Assembly (NCBI GenBank): GCA_017311315.1
Contig: CM029632.1
Span: 13,167,014-13,231,013, forward strand
Direction: 5' to 3'
DNA from: Dendrocalamus latiflorus
Taxonomy: Eukaryota > Streptophyta > Magnoliopsida > Poales > Poaceae
Length of the DNA stretch: 64,000 bases
The position numbers and the translations under genes are program-made. Below the pieces are notes generated by a model, which was not told where the DNA came from, did no database searches, and was given only the letters and a program-made list of their open reading frames with translations. Each line of letters begins with the position of its first letter. Within the stretch, counting starts at the first letter, position 1. Of the stretch, positions 22,923 through 33,429 are shown in pieces.

Positions 22923-23148
22923 CGGAAATTATATATCGCCTGCAGTCGCTATTGTGACTGCACAGTAGCGGTTGCACACTTGCACGTAACCTGTCGTTCA
23001 TCCGTAGGCTGAACGGTTCAAACATGCTGCTATGCTGCAGTTTTGCTGCACCTCCAACTGAATCTTGAGTGTCCATTAGGGATCGGACAGTCCTACTATG
23101 ACTGCTTAACTTGCAGTCATAATAGCGACTACATAGAATTTGTTTCCG
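22923..23148. mobile_element. MITE with inverted ends
   Basis: CGGAAAT...GCAGTCGCTATTGTGACTGCA on the left is inverted on the right as TGCAGTCATAATAGCGACTA...TTTCCG. No clear target duplication. Confidence 0.6.
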
Positions 23149-23702
23149 GCGACTAGTACATACTAGCAACACATTGCGCGGTGCCAGCTTTGTTGGCCTA
23201 TTGAACAAAAGAAGTACCCCAACACTGAAGAGAAAATTTGGACTATCTCACTCAGGTTTTAAGGATTTTTGAATTTTTTTTCATTGCTTTTTGCCTTATT
23301 GATTTTATGCAATTTGAATCACAAACTTCTTTTGAAAATACTATAGTGGCTCAACTTTTCTCAAAATGTCAGAACTGCCCTTATCATTTTCTTCTCCCCG
23401 TCTATCGTGATTACCACATGAACCATCTCTCTCTCCCCTTTCTATTTTGGAATTTCAATCCGATCTTTTTATCTCATGCAGCACCAACAACTAATGCAAT
23501 GCAATTTCGTGAATGAAAGGGTATAAGGGTCATTCCGGCTTGGTCAAAGGGCTTTGACCTTGTTAAAGTGGCATTTTCCAAAGAGATTTACAATTCCAAT
23601 GGCATAAAATCAATAATGTAAAAAAAACAATGGCAAAAACCACATTTTCTCCAATTGTAATGGTAAAAGTGGGTTCTGAGATTCAATTTTAAGGATATTA
23701 CA

Positions 23703-23925
23703 GGTCTGTTTATATTGACTTCTATTTAGAGAAGTCAGAAGCAGAAACTAATATGAACACCTGGCTTTCTAAAGCTGCTTTCCCACTCCTCTTTCTCCTA
23801 TCTCGTGCACGCATCTCTCTCACACTTTCCCCACCGCTCGTCTCCTTGTTCTAAAAATCACTTCTTTCAGTCACTACTATTCATTTTCAGCTAAAAGCTA
23901 TCAGCCACAGTCAATATGAACATAC
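23703..23925. mobile_element. Probable MITE
   Basis: The ends GGTCTGTTTATATTGACT and AGTCAATATGAACATAC are inverted. No coding capacity. The flanking 23150-23700 contains no supported gene. Confidence 0.45.
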
Positions 23926-24213
23926 TCTAAGCTGAAAGGTTTTTCAAAATAGGTTGCAACCTAAATAACTTTTTAGGTAAGCCGGACTTATTTTACGTCA
24001 TATGAAAAAACTAAAGCATGTCTTCATCGTCCCATGGAGCAGTGGCAGATCTAAGATTTAAGTAATGGGGTTGCAAAGCTGCAAATTTAAAATTTAAAGT
24101 ACATAGTCCAAGAGTTCAAATGTAACACATTACAACTTTGTGAAGTACAATCAAAATACAAAATATATGAGGAAGACGTTTTTGGGTTGAAATCAAAGAA
24201 TAAGTGCCAATAG

Positions 24214-24216
<3 letters not shown>

Positions 24217-24278
<62 letters not shown>

Positions 24279-25349
24279 CATACATACATACATACATATA
24301 TATATACGTACGTACGTACGTATGTATGTATGTATGTATATCACTAACCAGCGCGTAGGTGTAAACTAAGCGCGCGCCCATAACTGATCCATCCAGCTAA
24401 CCGTTCCACCATCTCACCCCATGCTCAGTCACTAATGTTTGTTAAAGTTACTATCGAATGTACATCAAGTTACCATCTATAATGCATGAAGTTAGTTGCA
24501 GTTACCACTATAAAACTGGCAGTAACTTCATTCGTATCGATAGCAACTTTATATGACATGATTTTCACAGCATCAAAACATATTCAATATGGATCTTGTT
24601 TTATTAAGCTCGTAATTTCAAACACAATGGTGAAAACAGATTGCAGATTGCATTTTTGATGAAAGAGTTATTGTATTTTTTAGCTTGTAAATAAGATAAA
24701 AAAATCACAAGTCAAGTGCATTTATTCTCTTCTCTCCTGCTGCATGTATGCATGCACGTCAAGTTACTGCTCGCTATGAGCAAAGTTACAACCTGTTGTG
24801 AGAAAAGTTACCACCGGCTGTGTACTATAAACGTTCGGCAGTAACTTCACTCACTACCGATGGTAACTTAATTCAGAAATGTCAGTAATTTTCCAGCACC
24901 GTGAAGGTTTGGCAATAACTTCATTCAGAACCGATGGTAACTTCATTCAGAACCGATGGTAACTTCATTCAAAAACGTCAGTAACTTTCTGACACGTAGG
25001 TTATCATTAATTCATAAATTAGTTATCATCAATTTGTGTGTTTGACAGTAACTTAACTGGCTACCAATGGTAACTTAATTCAGAAACATCAGTAACTTTT
25101 TGGCACTGTGAAGGTTTGGCAATAACTTTATTTAGAATCGATGGTAACTGCATTCAAAAACGTCAGTAAGTTTTCAGCGTGCTGGTTATCATCAATTCGT
25201 GCGTGTAGTCAGCGACCCGCACGTACCATACGCGCAGGCGCTAAATAGCACTACCGTGTATATATATACATATATACACACATATATACATACACACACA
25301 CACACATATATATATATACATATATAGATACATATATATGCATACATAT

Positions 25350-25393
<44 letters not shown>

Positions 25394-25500
25394 GTATGTA
25401 TGTATGTATGTATGTATGTGTGTATGTATGTATGTATGTATGTATGTATGTATGTATGTATGTATGTATGTACGTATGTACGTATGTATACATGTATGTG

Positions 25501-25564
<64 letters not shown>

Positions 25565-25566
25565 AC

Positions 25567-25598
<32 letters not shown>

Positions 25599-25640
25599 GT
25601 ATATATATATATGTATATATGTATGTATGTATACATATAT
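24217..25640. repeat. Microsatellite-flanked block (Micron-like?) with GTAACTT repeats
   Basis: The left flank is (TA)n at 24217-24273, then CATA, CGTA and TATG runs to 24338. The right flank is compound TA, CA and TATG repeats at 25255-25640. Between them (24340-25250) are many copies of CAGTAACTT and CGATGGTAACTTCATTCA, some in exact tandem at 24920-24980. The inner edges look weakly inverted (GCGCGTAGGTG / CGTACCATACGCGC). Rice Micron elements are known to sit inside TA microsatellites; membership here is a guess. Confidence 0.6.
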
Positions 25641-25899
25641 GTGTTTGTGTGTGTCAACTTATCTAGTGAACAAGAGGTAATTGGTGGACATATGGACATG
25701 CACGATCTTGGCCATCCGATTTGAAACGGGCTGTCCAGATGAATGCGGGCGCTCTTATCTCCCCACTAATGCATGTTTTGCGAAAACCCCTGCGCACACC
25801 CGATTCTCTGAGAAAATGCCCTCCTGCTCAGTCGTCTCAAACTCAAACTCATCGTCGTCTCCTCCCCATTCCCAAATCGAAGGCAGGGTAGGGTTAGGG

Positions 25900-26693
25900 T
25901 GTTGGAAATAATCTTATTTTAGAAGTCGTATGCTGGTTTTGGTAGTGATCGAAGTTGAGTTGGAATCGCAGTCGAAGTGAGTTTCAGGCGGACCGGTCAG
26001 GTCGAAAACAGAGTTGTAATCGTAGTCGGAGTCGTAACCCGAGTTAAAGTTGTATAACCGGGTATAAAAGGGGGTGGAGTCTTGTAACCAAGGTGTACCA
26101 ATAAGCACCAAGCAATTATGAGAAAGAAAGGAGTGAAAAGCAAACCCTGAGCGTTCTGTGCAATCTCGTAGGCGTGGGCGAAGTCGACTTACGACCACGG
26201 AAAACGTGGTCGTAAGGACTTACGACCACGGCAAAGCTACAGTAGATTTACGACTACGGCAAATCTACTATAGACGAGGTCGAAAGGTGTTCGACCGCAG
26301 CGGAAGCGGAAGACGGTGAGGTCGAGAAGCGATACAACCACATCCGAGAGAAGTTGAAGGTAATCTGAAGGCATACGACTGCGATAAAGTTTGTACGTGG
26401 TCGTAAGGAGGCTACGACCACGTTGAAGTATTTCGGCCACGGTGAACAGTGATCGCCAGCATCACTGCGTGACCGTAAAGGATTTCGATCATGCTATTCT
26501 CAAGCGGCTGGTGGAAGACAGCGCAGCGATACAACGGAGCGATCGTAAAGTGCTACAGTGAAGTTATGACCACGACTCAAAGCGATCGGTGGCGAGTTTG
26601 AGTGGTCTTACGACATTGTAAGTGGTCGAAATCGGTCGTAAACGACTCTAACCGGTCGTAAAACATCCTGGGAGGTCGTAAGATTTTCCAACA
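25900..26693 (+). repeat. 5' LTR of the copia element, rich in GGTCGTAA motifs
   Basis: The sequence is studded with TTACGACCACG and its complement CGTGGTCGTAA, forming many short inverted pairs. GGGTATAAAAGGGG at about 26059 is the LTR TATA box. Confidence 0.88.
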
Positions 26694-26717
26694 GTTGGTA
26701 TCAGAGCTTGGTTAGTC

Positions 26718-27419
26718 ATGGCAGAGAAGGTGAAGGAAAGCGTGTCGCTGCAGTATCCGATCCTTAGTTCGGATAATTACTCGATCTGGGCGATGAAGAT
26801 GAAGGTCAACATGATCGCGCAGGGTGTCTGGGGCCCAGTTGAACCGAAGGAGAAAGACAAGGTCATTGATGAACGACTTGACAAGATGGCGATGGTGGCG
26901 ATCTATCAAGCCGTCCCCGATTCAATGATGCGACAATTGATTGGGAAGGAGACCGCTCGAGATGTCTGGACTACTCTACAGACAATGCATGAAGGAGTAG
27001 ATCAAGTGAAGGAAGTTCGACTCCAAACATTGAGAAGCGAATTTGAAGCCATGAAGATGGGGAAGAGTCAGACCGTGGAAGAATTCTCTGGTCGATTCAA
27101 TGAGGTCGTAAACGAGATCAAATCTCTCGGCGATGATCTAAAGGATGAGGTGGCAGTGAAGAAGGTCATGAGAGTTCTACCAGAGAAGTTTCTTTCGGTC
27201 GTAACCACACTTATGTACTCGCAAGACCTCTCGAAGATGAAGATTGAGGAAGTAACCGGGGCGCTCAAAGCACACGAACAGCTTCTGAAGAGCTATCAAG
27301 CCGACAACGAAGAACAAGGGTCTTACAACCAACAAATATTGCTCGCTAAGGAGGACACGAGGAATCAAGACAATTTGGACCAGACTGACTCATATGGCCA
27401 ACAAGGTCGTGGATTTTAG
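26718..27419 (+). pseudogene. copia gag (UBN2-type) with in-frame stop before the zinc knuckles
   Basis: ATG at 26718 follows the primer site. The 233 residues include DNYSIWAMKMKVNMIAQG and VEEFSGRFNEVVNEIKSLGD, the copia gag/UBN2 pattern of the nucleocapsid precursor. The frame stops at TAG 27417. Reading on in the same frame gives a Gly/Arg tract and two CCHC zinc knuckles, CFKCEKFGHYAAEC (27491-27532) and CHNCKKYRHYAAKC (27551-27592), then another stop near 27670. The stop separates capsid from RNA-binding knuckles, so this copy would make a truncated Gag. Confidence 0.82.
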
Positions 27420-27652
27420 TCCGGAAGAGGAGGAAGAGGTGGTCGTGGAACTGGTCGAGGTGGAAGATTTCAAGATAAGTCACCCATTCAATGTTTCAAA
27501 TGTGAAAAATTCGGCCATTATGCTGCCGAATGCCGAAGCCACATACAATGCCATAACTGTAAAAAGTATAGACATTATGCAGCAAAATGCAGGAGCAAGA
27601 AGAAAGTTGAAGAAGCAAATCTTGCTCAAGCCTCTGAATATACAGAACTGAC

Positions 27653-28396
27653 TTGCTACTATCCAATTGTGTAGAAGACGTGCCGACAATGGTGATGCTA
27701 AATGAAGGGAGAGTGTTCCCAAGTTTAATGGAGAAGGTAGAAGAGACACCGGAACAGTCAGATTGGTACCTAGACAATGGGGCAAGCAATCATATGACTG
27801 GAGCATACTCAATGTTTCACGAGTTGAACAAGAATGTGCTCGGTAAAGTGAAGTTTGGAGACAGCTCAACCGTGCAGATCAAAGGAAAGGGGACAATTCT
27901 GTTGAAGTGCAAGGATGGAAGTCAAAGACCGCTGTCAGATGTGTATTATATACCAAGTCTTTGCAACAACGTCATAAGTCATGGACAAATGACCGAAGAA
28001 GGTTGCCGGATCGAGCTCAAAGATAACCACCTGAGAGTTTTCGACAGCAGAGAGCGGCTGCTAATGAAGGTGCAAAAATCAGTAAATCGATTGTACAAGA
28101 TACCGTTGAAAATTTGTAGACCAGTTTGTGTGGAGAACGGTCTGGAGAAGCCAGAGCATGAAAGACTTCATCAACAGGTAGTCGAAGGCCAGCCTGAAGT
28201 CGTAACGAGCAAGTCAGGAGAGAACCAAGTCGTGGCAGACGGTAAGAAAAAATCTGAAGTCGTAACGAGCAAGATGGCAAAGGTGTTCGGACATGGTCGG
28301 GAAGGCGTTCGACCATGGCAAAGAAGGTTTGAGCGTGGTCAGAAGTCACTACGACCACGACAAACCAGCGGTATTTGTTCAGCCGACTTCGGATGA
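27653..28396 (+). pseudogene. copia protease and start of the pre-integrase region, then unrelated sequence
   Basis: This frame differs from gag. WYLDNGASNHMTG (about 27764-27802) is the aspartic protease site (D-x-G-A-S), followed by VKFGDSSTVQIKGKGTILLKC and LSDVYYIPSLCNN, standard copia protease text. After LYKIPLKI the expected His-Cys integrase finger is missing. The sequence becomes GGTCG-motif filler (EVVTSKSGENQ, EVVTSKMAK) and the frame ends at 28396. Integrase through RNase H were therefore lost from this family or this copy. Confidence 0.78.
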
Positions 28397-28613
28397 CTGC
28401 CTGCACACACAGGTCCCAGGATCGGCCTGAACGGTCGAGGCATCGGCCCAAGTGGTCGACACTGGTCGCATGAAGTAAACAGTGGTCGACACGGACCACA
28501 TTTAGCAAGCACAGCCGAGGAGCGAAGGGGTGGCCCGGGTGGTCGAAACATTAGCCCGGGTGGTCGATTCCGACCACATGCAACAAGTGAAGTCGTAGCA
28601 AACGGCACAGGAG

Positions 28614-29054
28614 ATGCCCACTTGCATGCAGATGTTTCTGGAGGCGTGCATGCAGATGGAGGGAAGCAAGGTGAAGTTGTACCAGGGGCAACTGGCGCAA
28701 AGGGAGGTCGAAGCAACGAGAGCAGTCGACGCAGACCTCATGATGCAAGCAAAGACGTGGCAAGCAGAGGCTCGGGAGGAGCTCTCACGCGAACAAGAGA
28801 AGGAAGTCAGAGATGGATCCCGAGGTGGCGGGAGGAAGCATGGCGTGAAGGACGATGGTCGAAAGCAAGACCACATGACAGTGAAATCAGTTGCTGGTGG
28901 AGGAAGCGTGAGCGAGGGCCGCAGAAGGAAAACGACCAGAGCAAAGGCTATGGAAGCAGGTGCTCCAGCCCAGGAAGCTCAGTCAAAGAAGAAGCAAGAG
29001 CAGGAGAAAATCAACGTGATTAAGGAAGAAGATCGGCATGATGGAAGTTACTAA
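28614..29054 (+). CDS. Charged 146-residue frame at the 3' end of the copia interior
   Basis: This open frame sits between the protease remnant and the 3' LTR. It encodes a hydrophilic, helix-prone protein rich in Glu, Lys, Arg and Gln (SREQEKEVRDGSRGGGRK, KKKQEQEKINVIKEED). I recognise no domain. It could be chance in purine-rich DNA or an extra frame of a non-autonomous family. Conservation in other copies would decide. Confidence 0.3.
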   Translation: MPTCMQMFLEACMQMEGSKVKLYQGQLAQREVEATRAVDADLMMQAKTWQAEAREELSREQEKEVRDGSRGGGRKHGVKDDGRKQDHMTVKSVAGGGSVSEGRRRKTTRAKAMEAGAPAQEAQSKKKQEQEKINVIKEEDRHDGSY

Positions 29055-30266
29055 AACAAGATTAGGGAGAGAATGTTGGAAATAATCTTATTTTAGAAGT
29101 CGTATGCAGGTTTTGGTAGTGATCGAAGTTGAGTTGGAGTCGCAGTCGAAGTGAGTTTCAGGCGGACCGGTCAGGTTGGAAAGAGAGTTGTAATCGTAGT
29201 CGGAGTCGTAACCCGAGTTAAAGTTGTATAACCGGGTATAAAAGGGGGTGGAGTCTTGTAACCAAGGTGTACCAATAAGCACCAAGCAATTATGAGAAAG
29301 AAAGGAGTGAAAAGCAAACCCTGAGCGTTCTGTGCAATCTCGTAGGCGTGGGCGAAGTCGACTTACGACCACGGAAAATGTGGTCGTAAGGACTTACGAC
29401 CACGGCAAAGCTACAATAGATTTACGACTACGGCAAATCTACTATAGACAATGTCGAAAGGTGTTCGACCGCAGCGGAAGCGGAAGACGGTGAGGTCGAG
29501 AAGCGATACGACCACATCCGAGAGAAGTCGAAGGTATTCTGAAGGCATATGACTGCGACAAAGTTTGTACATGGTCGTAAGGAGGCTACGACCACGTTGA
29601 AGTATTTCGACCACGGTGAACAGTGATCGCCAACATCACTGTGTGATCGTAAAGGATTTCGATCATGGTATTCTCAAGCGGCTGGAGGAAGACAGCGCAG
29701 CGATACAGCGGAGCGGTCGTAAACTGCTACAGTGAAGTTACGACCACGACTCAAAGCGATCGGTGGCGAGTTTGAGTGGTCGTACAATATTGTAAGTGGT
29801 CGGAATCGGTCGTAAACGACGCTAACCGATCGTAAAAGATCCTGGGAGGTCGTAAGACTTTCCAATATAGGGAGATCGGCCATCCCACCGCGCGCCACCC
29901 CTGGCCATCCCGCCACGCCCTTTTCTGACCATCCCGACGCACATGATTGGAGAAGAAGCCACGTGCAGAGGTTTTCCATTGAGTTGAGGTACATGTGATG
30001 CTTCTAGGTAATTTGTTCTTTTGTTTGCTATCATCCTATCCCTCAAGTCTCAAAGTGTACTGACGTTCCATTTTACTGCAGGGTTCATCTAATCTTACAA
30101 GACAGTGAGTTTTGCAAACAATGGATTACTGGACCTTTTGAGTGGCTTTTTTCAATTTATGTGTTTGTGAAACAATTTTATGTACTACTTGTATCAGGAT
30201 CCAAACAGGCTCATTGCATCAAGCAGCCCATCAATTCAATTATTGTTGGTGTGAATCTGATGCACG

Positions 30267-30488
30267 TTGGTCAGCAACCTGATATTGTTTCTTGCAGTTG
30301 CTTTCTGTGATACATCACACAACGAAAAATTTAGAAATTTGAGACCAGATCAGGAGCTCGAGTTGGTTCCACAAAAAATCAGAGATTGCATCCCAGACTG
30401 GACATTACCAATTAAAGGGGTAGCACACAACCACATATCAATTCTCATGGATAGAAATCGTTTGCAAAATTTCACCAAAAAAAAATAA
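30267..30488 (+). pseudogene. Possible captured gene fragment inside the Mutator-like element
   Basis: A frame ending at TAA 30486-30488 reads NEKFRNLRPDQELELVPQK, IRDCIPDWTLPIKG and NHISILMDRN. An acceptor-like TTTCTTGCAG precedes TTGCTTTCTG at about 30298. The text is protein-like, but I do not recognise the family. Its place between long inverted ends fits a Pack-MULE capture. Confidence 0.35.
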
Positions 30489-30637
30489 GCACGCTTCTGG
30501 TACATTCTTCCATTCTTTCATTCATAAAACAAAAGGTTTGGTTTGAGGTACATGCTTCCACTATGACAACACAAAATCTAGAATTTTTACAGCATAATAG
30601 TAATACATCCTCGATAGAACTAATAGGACACATAATA

Positions 30638-32035
30638 TGTTAGTGATATGCCCTAGAGGCAACATGGAGATGTTATATATATCACATGTTATGTTTATGA
30701 TACATTACTTTGTTCCTTGATATAGACATTATCATTTGATCAATGAGTATGTGACTTATTCATGAGACTCTTAATGCTAAAATGTTGCTATTTTAAATGA
30801 TCACTGATCATATATCATATAAGGAACAAATATGATTCAAAGATCAACATATGTATTGATTGATGATTATGTCTCATGGATCATGGTATGGTGATACCAA
30901 ATCAATAATATGGACATGTGTTAGTGAACATATGTTGGATAGACCCGTCATGAGACAATGCAGAGATTCCATGTGTCATCAGTTGGTCTCAAGTAGTGTT
31001 TATGTAGAATCCTTAGACTTGAGATCATCATGGTTCCCAACATGCGTAGTAGTTTATTTTGGGACTACTAAACACTACTCCGTAACTGGGTAGTTATAAA
31101 AGTAGTCTTCGGGTTTGCCATGAAATATGTAGTGGGATGTGAATGGTCAAGATAGAATTTGCTCCTCCTTATGGGAGAGATATCTCTGGGCCCCTCGATG
31201 TAATGGATTATGAAAGTGCATGGCCATGCCAAGGTGATTGAGGAGTCAATCACAAGTTTATAATCCATCACAGAATCGAGAGAGTGATTGAGCTATTAAG
31301 AGGATGACACAGGTCTCGCCTTGAGCTCAATCTATATCGTGAGGCAAAGTGATTCGTACATGAGAACATTACAGGTTCAGCCGATATGATCTTTATGTAT
31401 ACTTTGGGGTTAATATGTCTTACTAGAGGCCACTATTAACAGGGTGACCGGAAAGGCGTTTCCGGGTCGCGACCAAGTATACGTGAACCTACAGGGTCGC
31501 ACACTTAACGGGTTGGAACACTAATTCGAATATGATTCGGATGTGGGCTCAATTCGGATAGAGATCCGAATAGACTCCTATTGGGCCTCGGTCTACAAGG
31601 CCCAAGTGAGGAGGTCTATATATATATATGATGGCGAGGGGCTGAGAAAAACACACGCTTCTGTTAACCTCTAGAAAAAACCCTAGCCGCCACCTCCCGA
31701 GCCAAACCCTAGCCGCTCACGAGTGCTAGTACACTCGCGATCGGCGTTCCAGCCCCGGACGTGTGGATACCGGTGGAGGCGCTGCTCGTTGCGGTGCTGA
31801 TTGGCATCAACAACCTACATATTGGATCTGCTCGTGGTGTGGTTAATCGCATGGAGGAGACGACCTGTTCGGGACGGTCGGCTAATTCCGCTACTATCTC
31901 GATGGAAGAAGAGTTGGATCGGGTTCTCCAACTCTTCTTCCGCTGCGCTGCGCTTCTAGTGGTAATGATCCATGATCTGTGTGCGCGGTAGAAAAATTTT
32001 GTTTTCTGCCTTCGTAGCCTACGCACATTCCTTTA
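30638..32035 (+). mobile_element. Solo LTR, Angela/RIRE1-like copia, copy 1
   Basis: It begins TGTTAGTGATATGCCCTAG, the start typical of Angela/BARE/RIRE1 copia LTRs. TAATA precedes (30633-30637) and follows (32036-32040). It is similar along its length to 37722-39074. The 3' end reads TTTA rather than CA, so it has mutated or the edge is slightly off. No internal region is attached. It interrupts the Mutator-like element. Confidence 0.72.
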
Positions 32036-32708
32036 TAATATTCACTAATACAGTAGAACATGCCAATCTTCTTACATCCTGGAACCGCTCAAATCAATCA
32101 AAACAAAAGAAATCGCCCAAAGCATTGGCATGGAGCAAGTAGTAGCCCACCTGAAGCACACGCCGACGACTGGGAGCGCACCTCTGCGTGTAGCTGCTTC
32201 TTCTCCAATTGTGTTCTCTAGCTCCAATCATGTTCACCGAGGATGGCCAGGGAGGTGGCGGGATGGGCAAGGGAGGGCGTGGAGGGATGGCCAGGGGTGG
32301 CCCACGGTGGGATGGGTGAGGGCGTCGAAACAGCAGGAGGGCGTTTTCGCAAAGAATCAGATGCGTGCAGGGTTTTCGCAAAACATGCATAAGTGAGGAG
32401 ATGGGAGTGCCAGCATGCATCTGGACGGCTCGTTTCAGATCGGTGGGCAAGATCATGTATGTCCACCAATTTCTTCTTGTTCACTAGATACGTTGCAAGA
32501 TCATTGAATTGTGGGCTTCTAAAAAATATAATATGGTACAACAAATAATTCAGAGAATTTTTTTTAGGTTACTGGTACTAAAACACAAGTTATTCTACGA
32601 AAGAATGGTGACTTGTCTATTCATGCAGAAATTGGCATGCATATTAATGTTGAATGAGGACTTTATATAGTGGATAACAAGTTGTGCACTGGAATTCACA
32701 TTTAGTTA

Positions 32709-33429
32709 GAGCAACTCCAACAGTTTGGCATCTGGCTTCCCCATCCTTTAATTTTTGGCAAAACGAGATAAAACCCTCTCCAACAGTTTGGCATCCTCCT
32801 TCCCCATCTTTCCCAACTTGCCAAATATCCCTCCTGAGCGCGCAAATATCCGCGTCGAGAAGTATCGCGCATCGAGGTTGGGAAGCCGCGCCGCCTCTTC
32901 TTCCCGCGCGTGCGAAGCCTGGAAGCCGCGCCGCCCTTCTCTTCCCGTGCGCGCAGGCTCGCGCCGACTCCTTCTCTTCCCGCGCGTGCGACGCCTAGAA
33001 GACGCGCCGCGTCCTTCTTCCCTCAGGCGACTCGATCTCCAGTCCTTTCCCGCGGTCGGCTACCAGGGATCATCATCGCCGGCTCCCAGGGACATATTAT
33101 TAGCTGCGAAAAAGATTAACTATGTGCCACTAAAAAGTATCATGGCATAAATCATGTGCCGGCAATCCTTGAATACAGGGGCATATATATATGTGCCTTG
33201 AATTGTCATCGCGGCACATAGCATGTGCCGGCAATCCTTGAATACAGGGGGCACATATATGTGCCTTGAATTGTCATCGCGGCACATAGCATGTGCCGGC
33301 AATCCTTTTGGCAAGTGAATTATGGCAAACTATTGGAGATGGGCTTCTTTTTTTCTCCCCATATTATTTTGGGAGTTGGCAAACAACAATATATGGGAAA
33401 CAAAAAATGCCAAACTGTTAAAGTTGCTC
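32709..33429. mobile_element. Harbinger/Tourist-like element with TTA target duplication
   Basis: The left end GAGCAACTCCAACAGTTTGGCA pairs with the right end TGCCAAACTGTTAAAGTTGCTC. TTA flanks both sides (32706-32708, 33430-33432), as expected for PIF/Harbinger. The left part repeats its own end (CTCCAACAGTTTGGCATCC at about 32779) and has a GC-rich middle. No transposase is present. Confidence 0.8.
33161..33310. repeat. 68-69-bp tandem repeat, ~2.2 copies
   Basis: GGCAATCCTTGAATACAGGG starts at 33161 and 33230, with a partial copy at 33298. Each unit contains the palindrome GGCACATAGCATGTGCC. It lies within the Harbinger-like element. Confidence 0.85.

Larger units (their letters stand above)
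25900..29867 (+). mobile_element. Complete but non-autonomous Ty1/copia LTR retrotransposon
   Basis: Two 794-bp LTRs (25900-26693 and 29074-29867) both begin TGTTGGAAATAATC. The left one ends CA, the right one TA. TAGGG duplicates flank the element (25895-25899, 29868-29872). The primer site TGGTATCAGAGC (26696-26707) matches initiator tRNA-Met. A purine tract precedes the 3' LTR. By hand the LTRs differ at about 34 positions, roughly 4%, so insertion is not very recent. The 2.4-kb interior keeps gag and protease only; no integrase, reverse transcriptase or RNase H is visible. Confidence 0.92.
25660..32490. mobile_element. Mutator-like element with ~270-330-bp inverted ends, interrupted by two retroelements
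   Basis: TATCTAGTGAACAAGA at 25660 is inverted at 32475-32490. Similarity continues inward through ATTGGTGGACAT, GGCTGTCCAGATG, ATGCATGTTTTGCGAAAACCC, CGCCCTCCTGCT and, after the nested copia, GGCCATCCC and ACATGATTGGAG (to 29952 on the left, from about 32218 on the right). After removing the nested copia (25900-29867) and solo LTR (30638-32035) about 1.4 kb remains. Long inverted ends suggest a Mutator-like (Pack-MULE) element. I could not identify a 9-bp target duplication. Confidence 0.55.

Noticed and set aside
24087..24381. Tyr/Ile repeat minus-strand frames
   Set aside because: Microsatellite translation.
25241..25724. Tyr/Ile/His-repeat frames of 88-152 residues
   Set aside because: Translations of TA, CA and TATG microsatellites.
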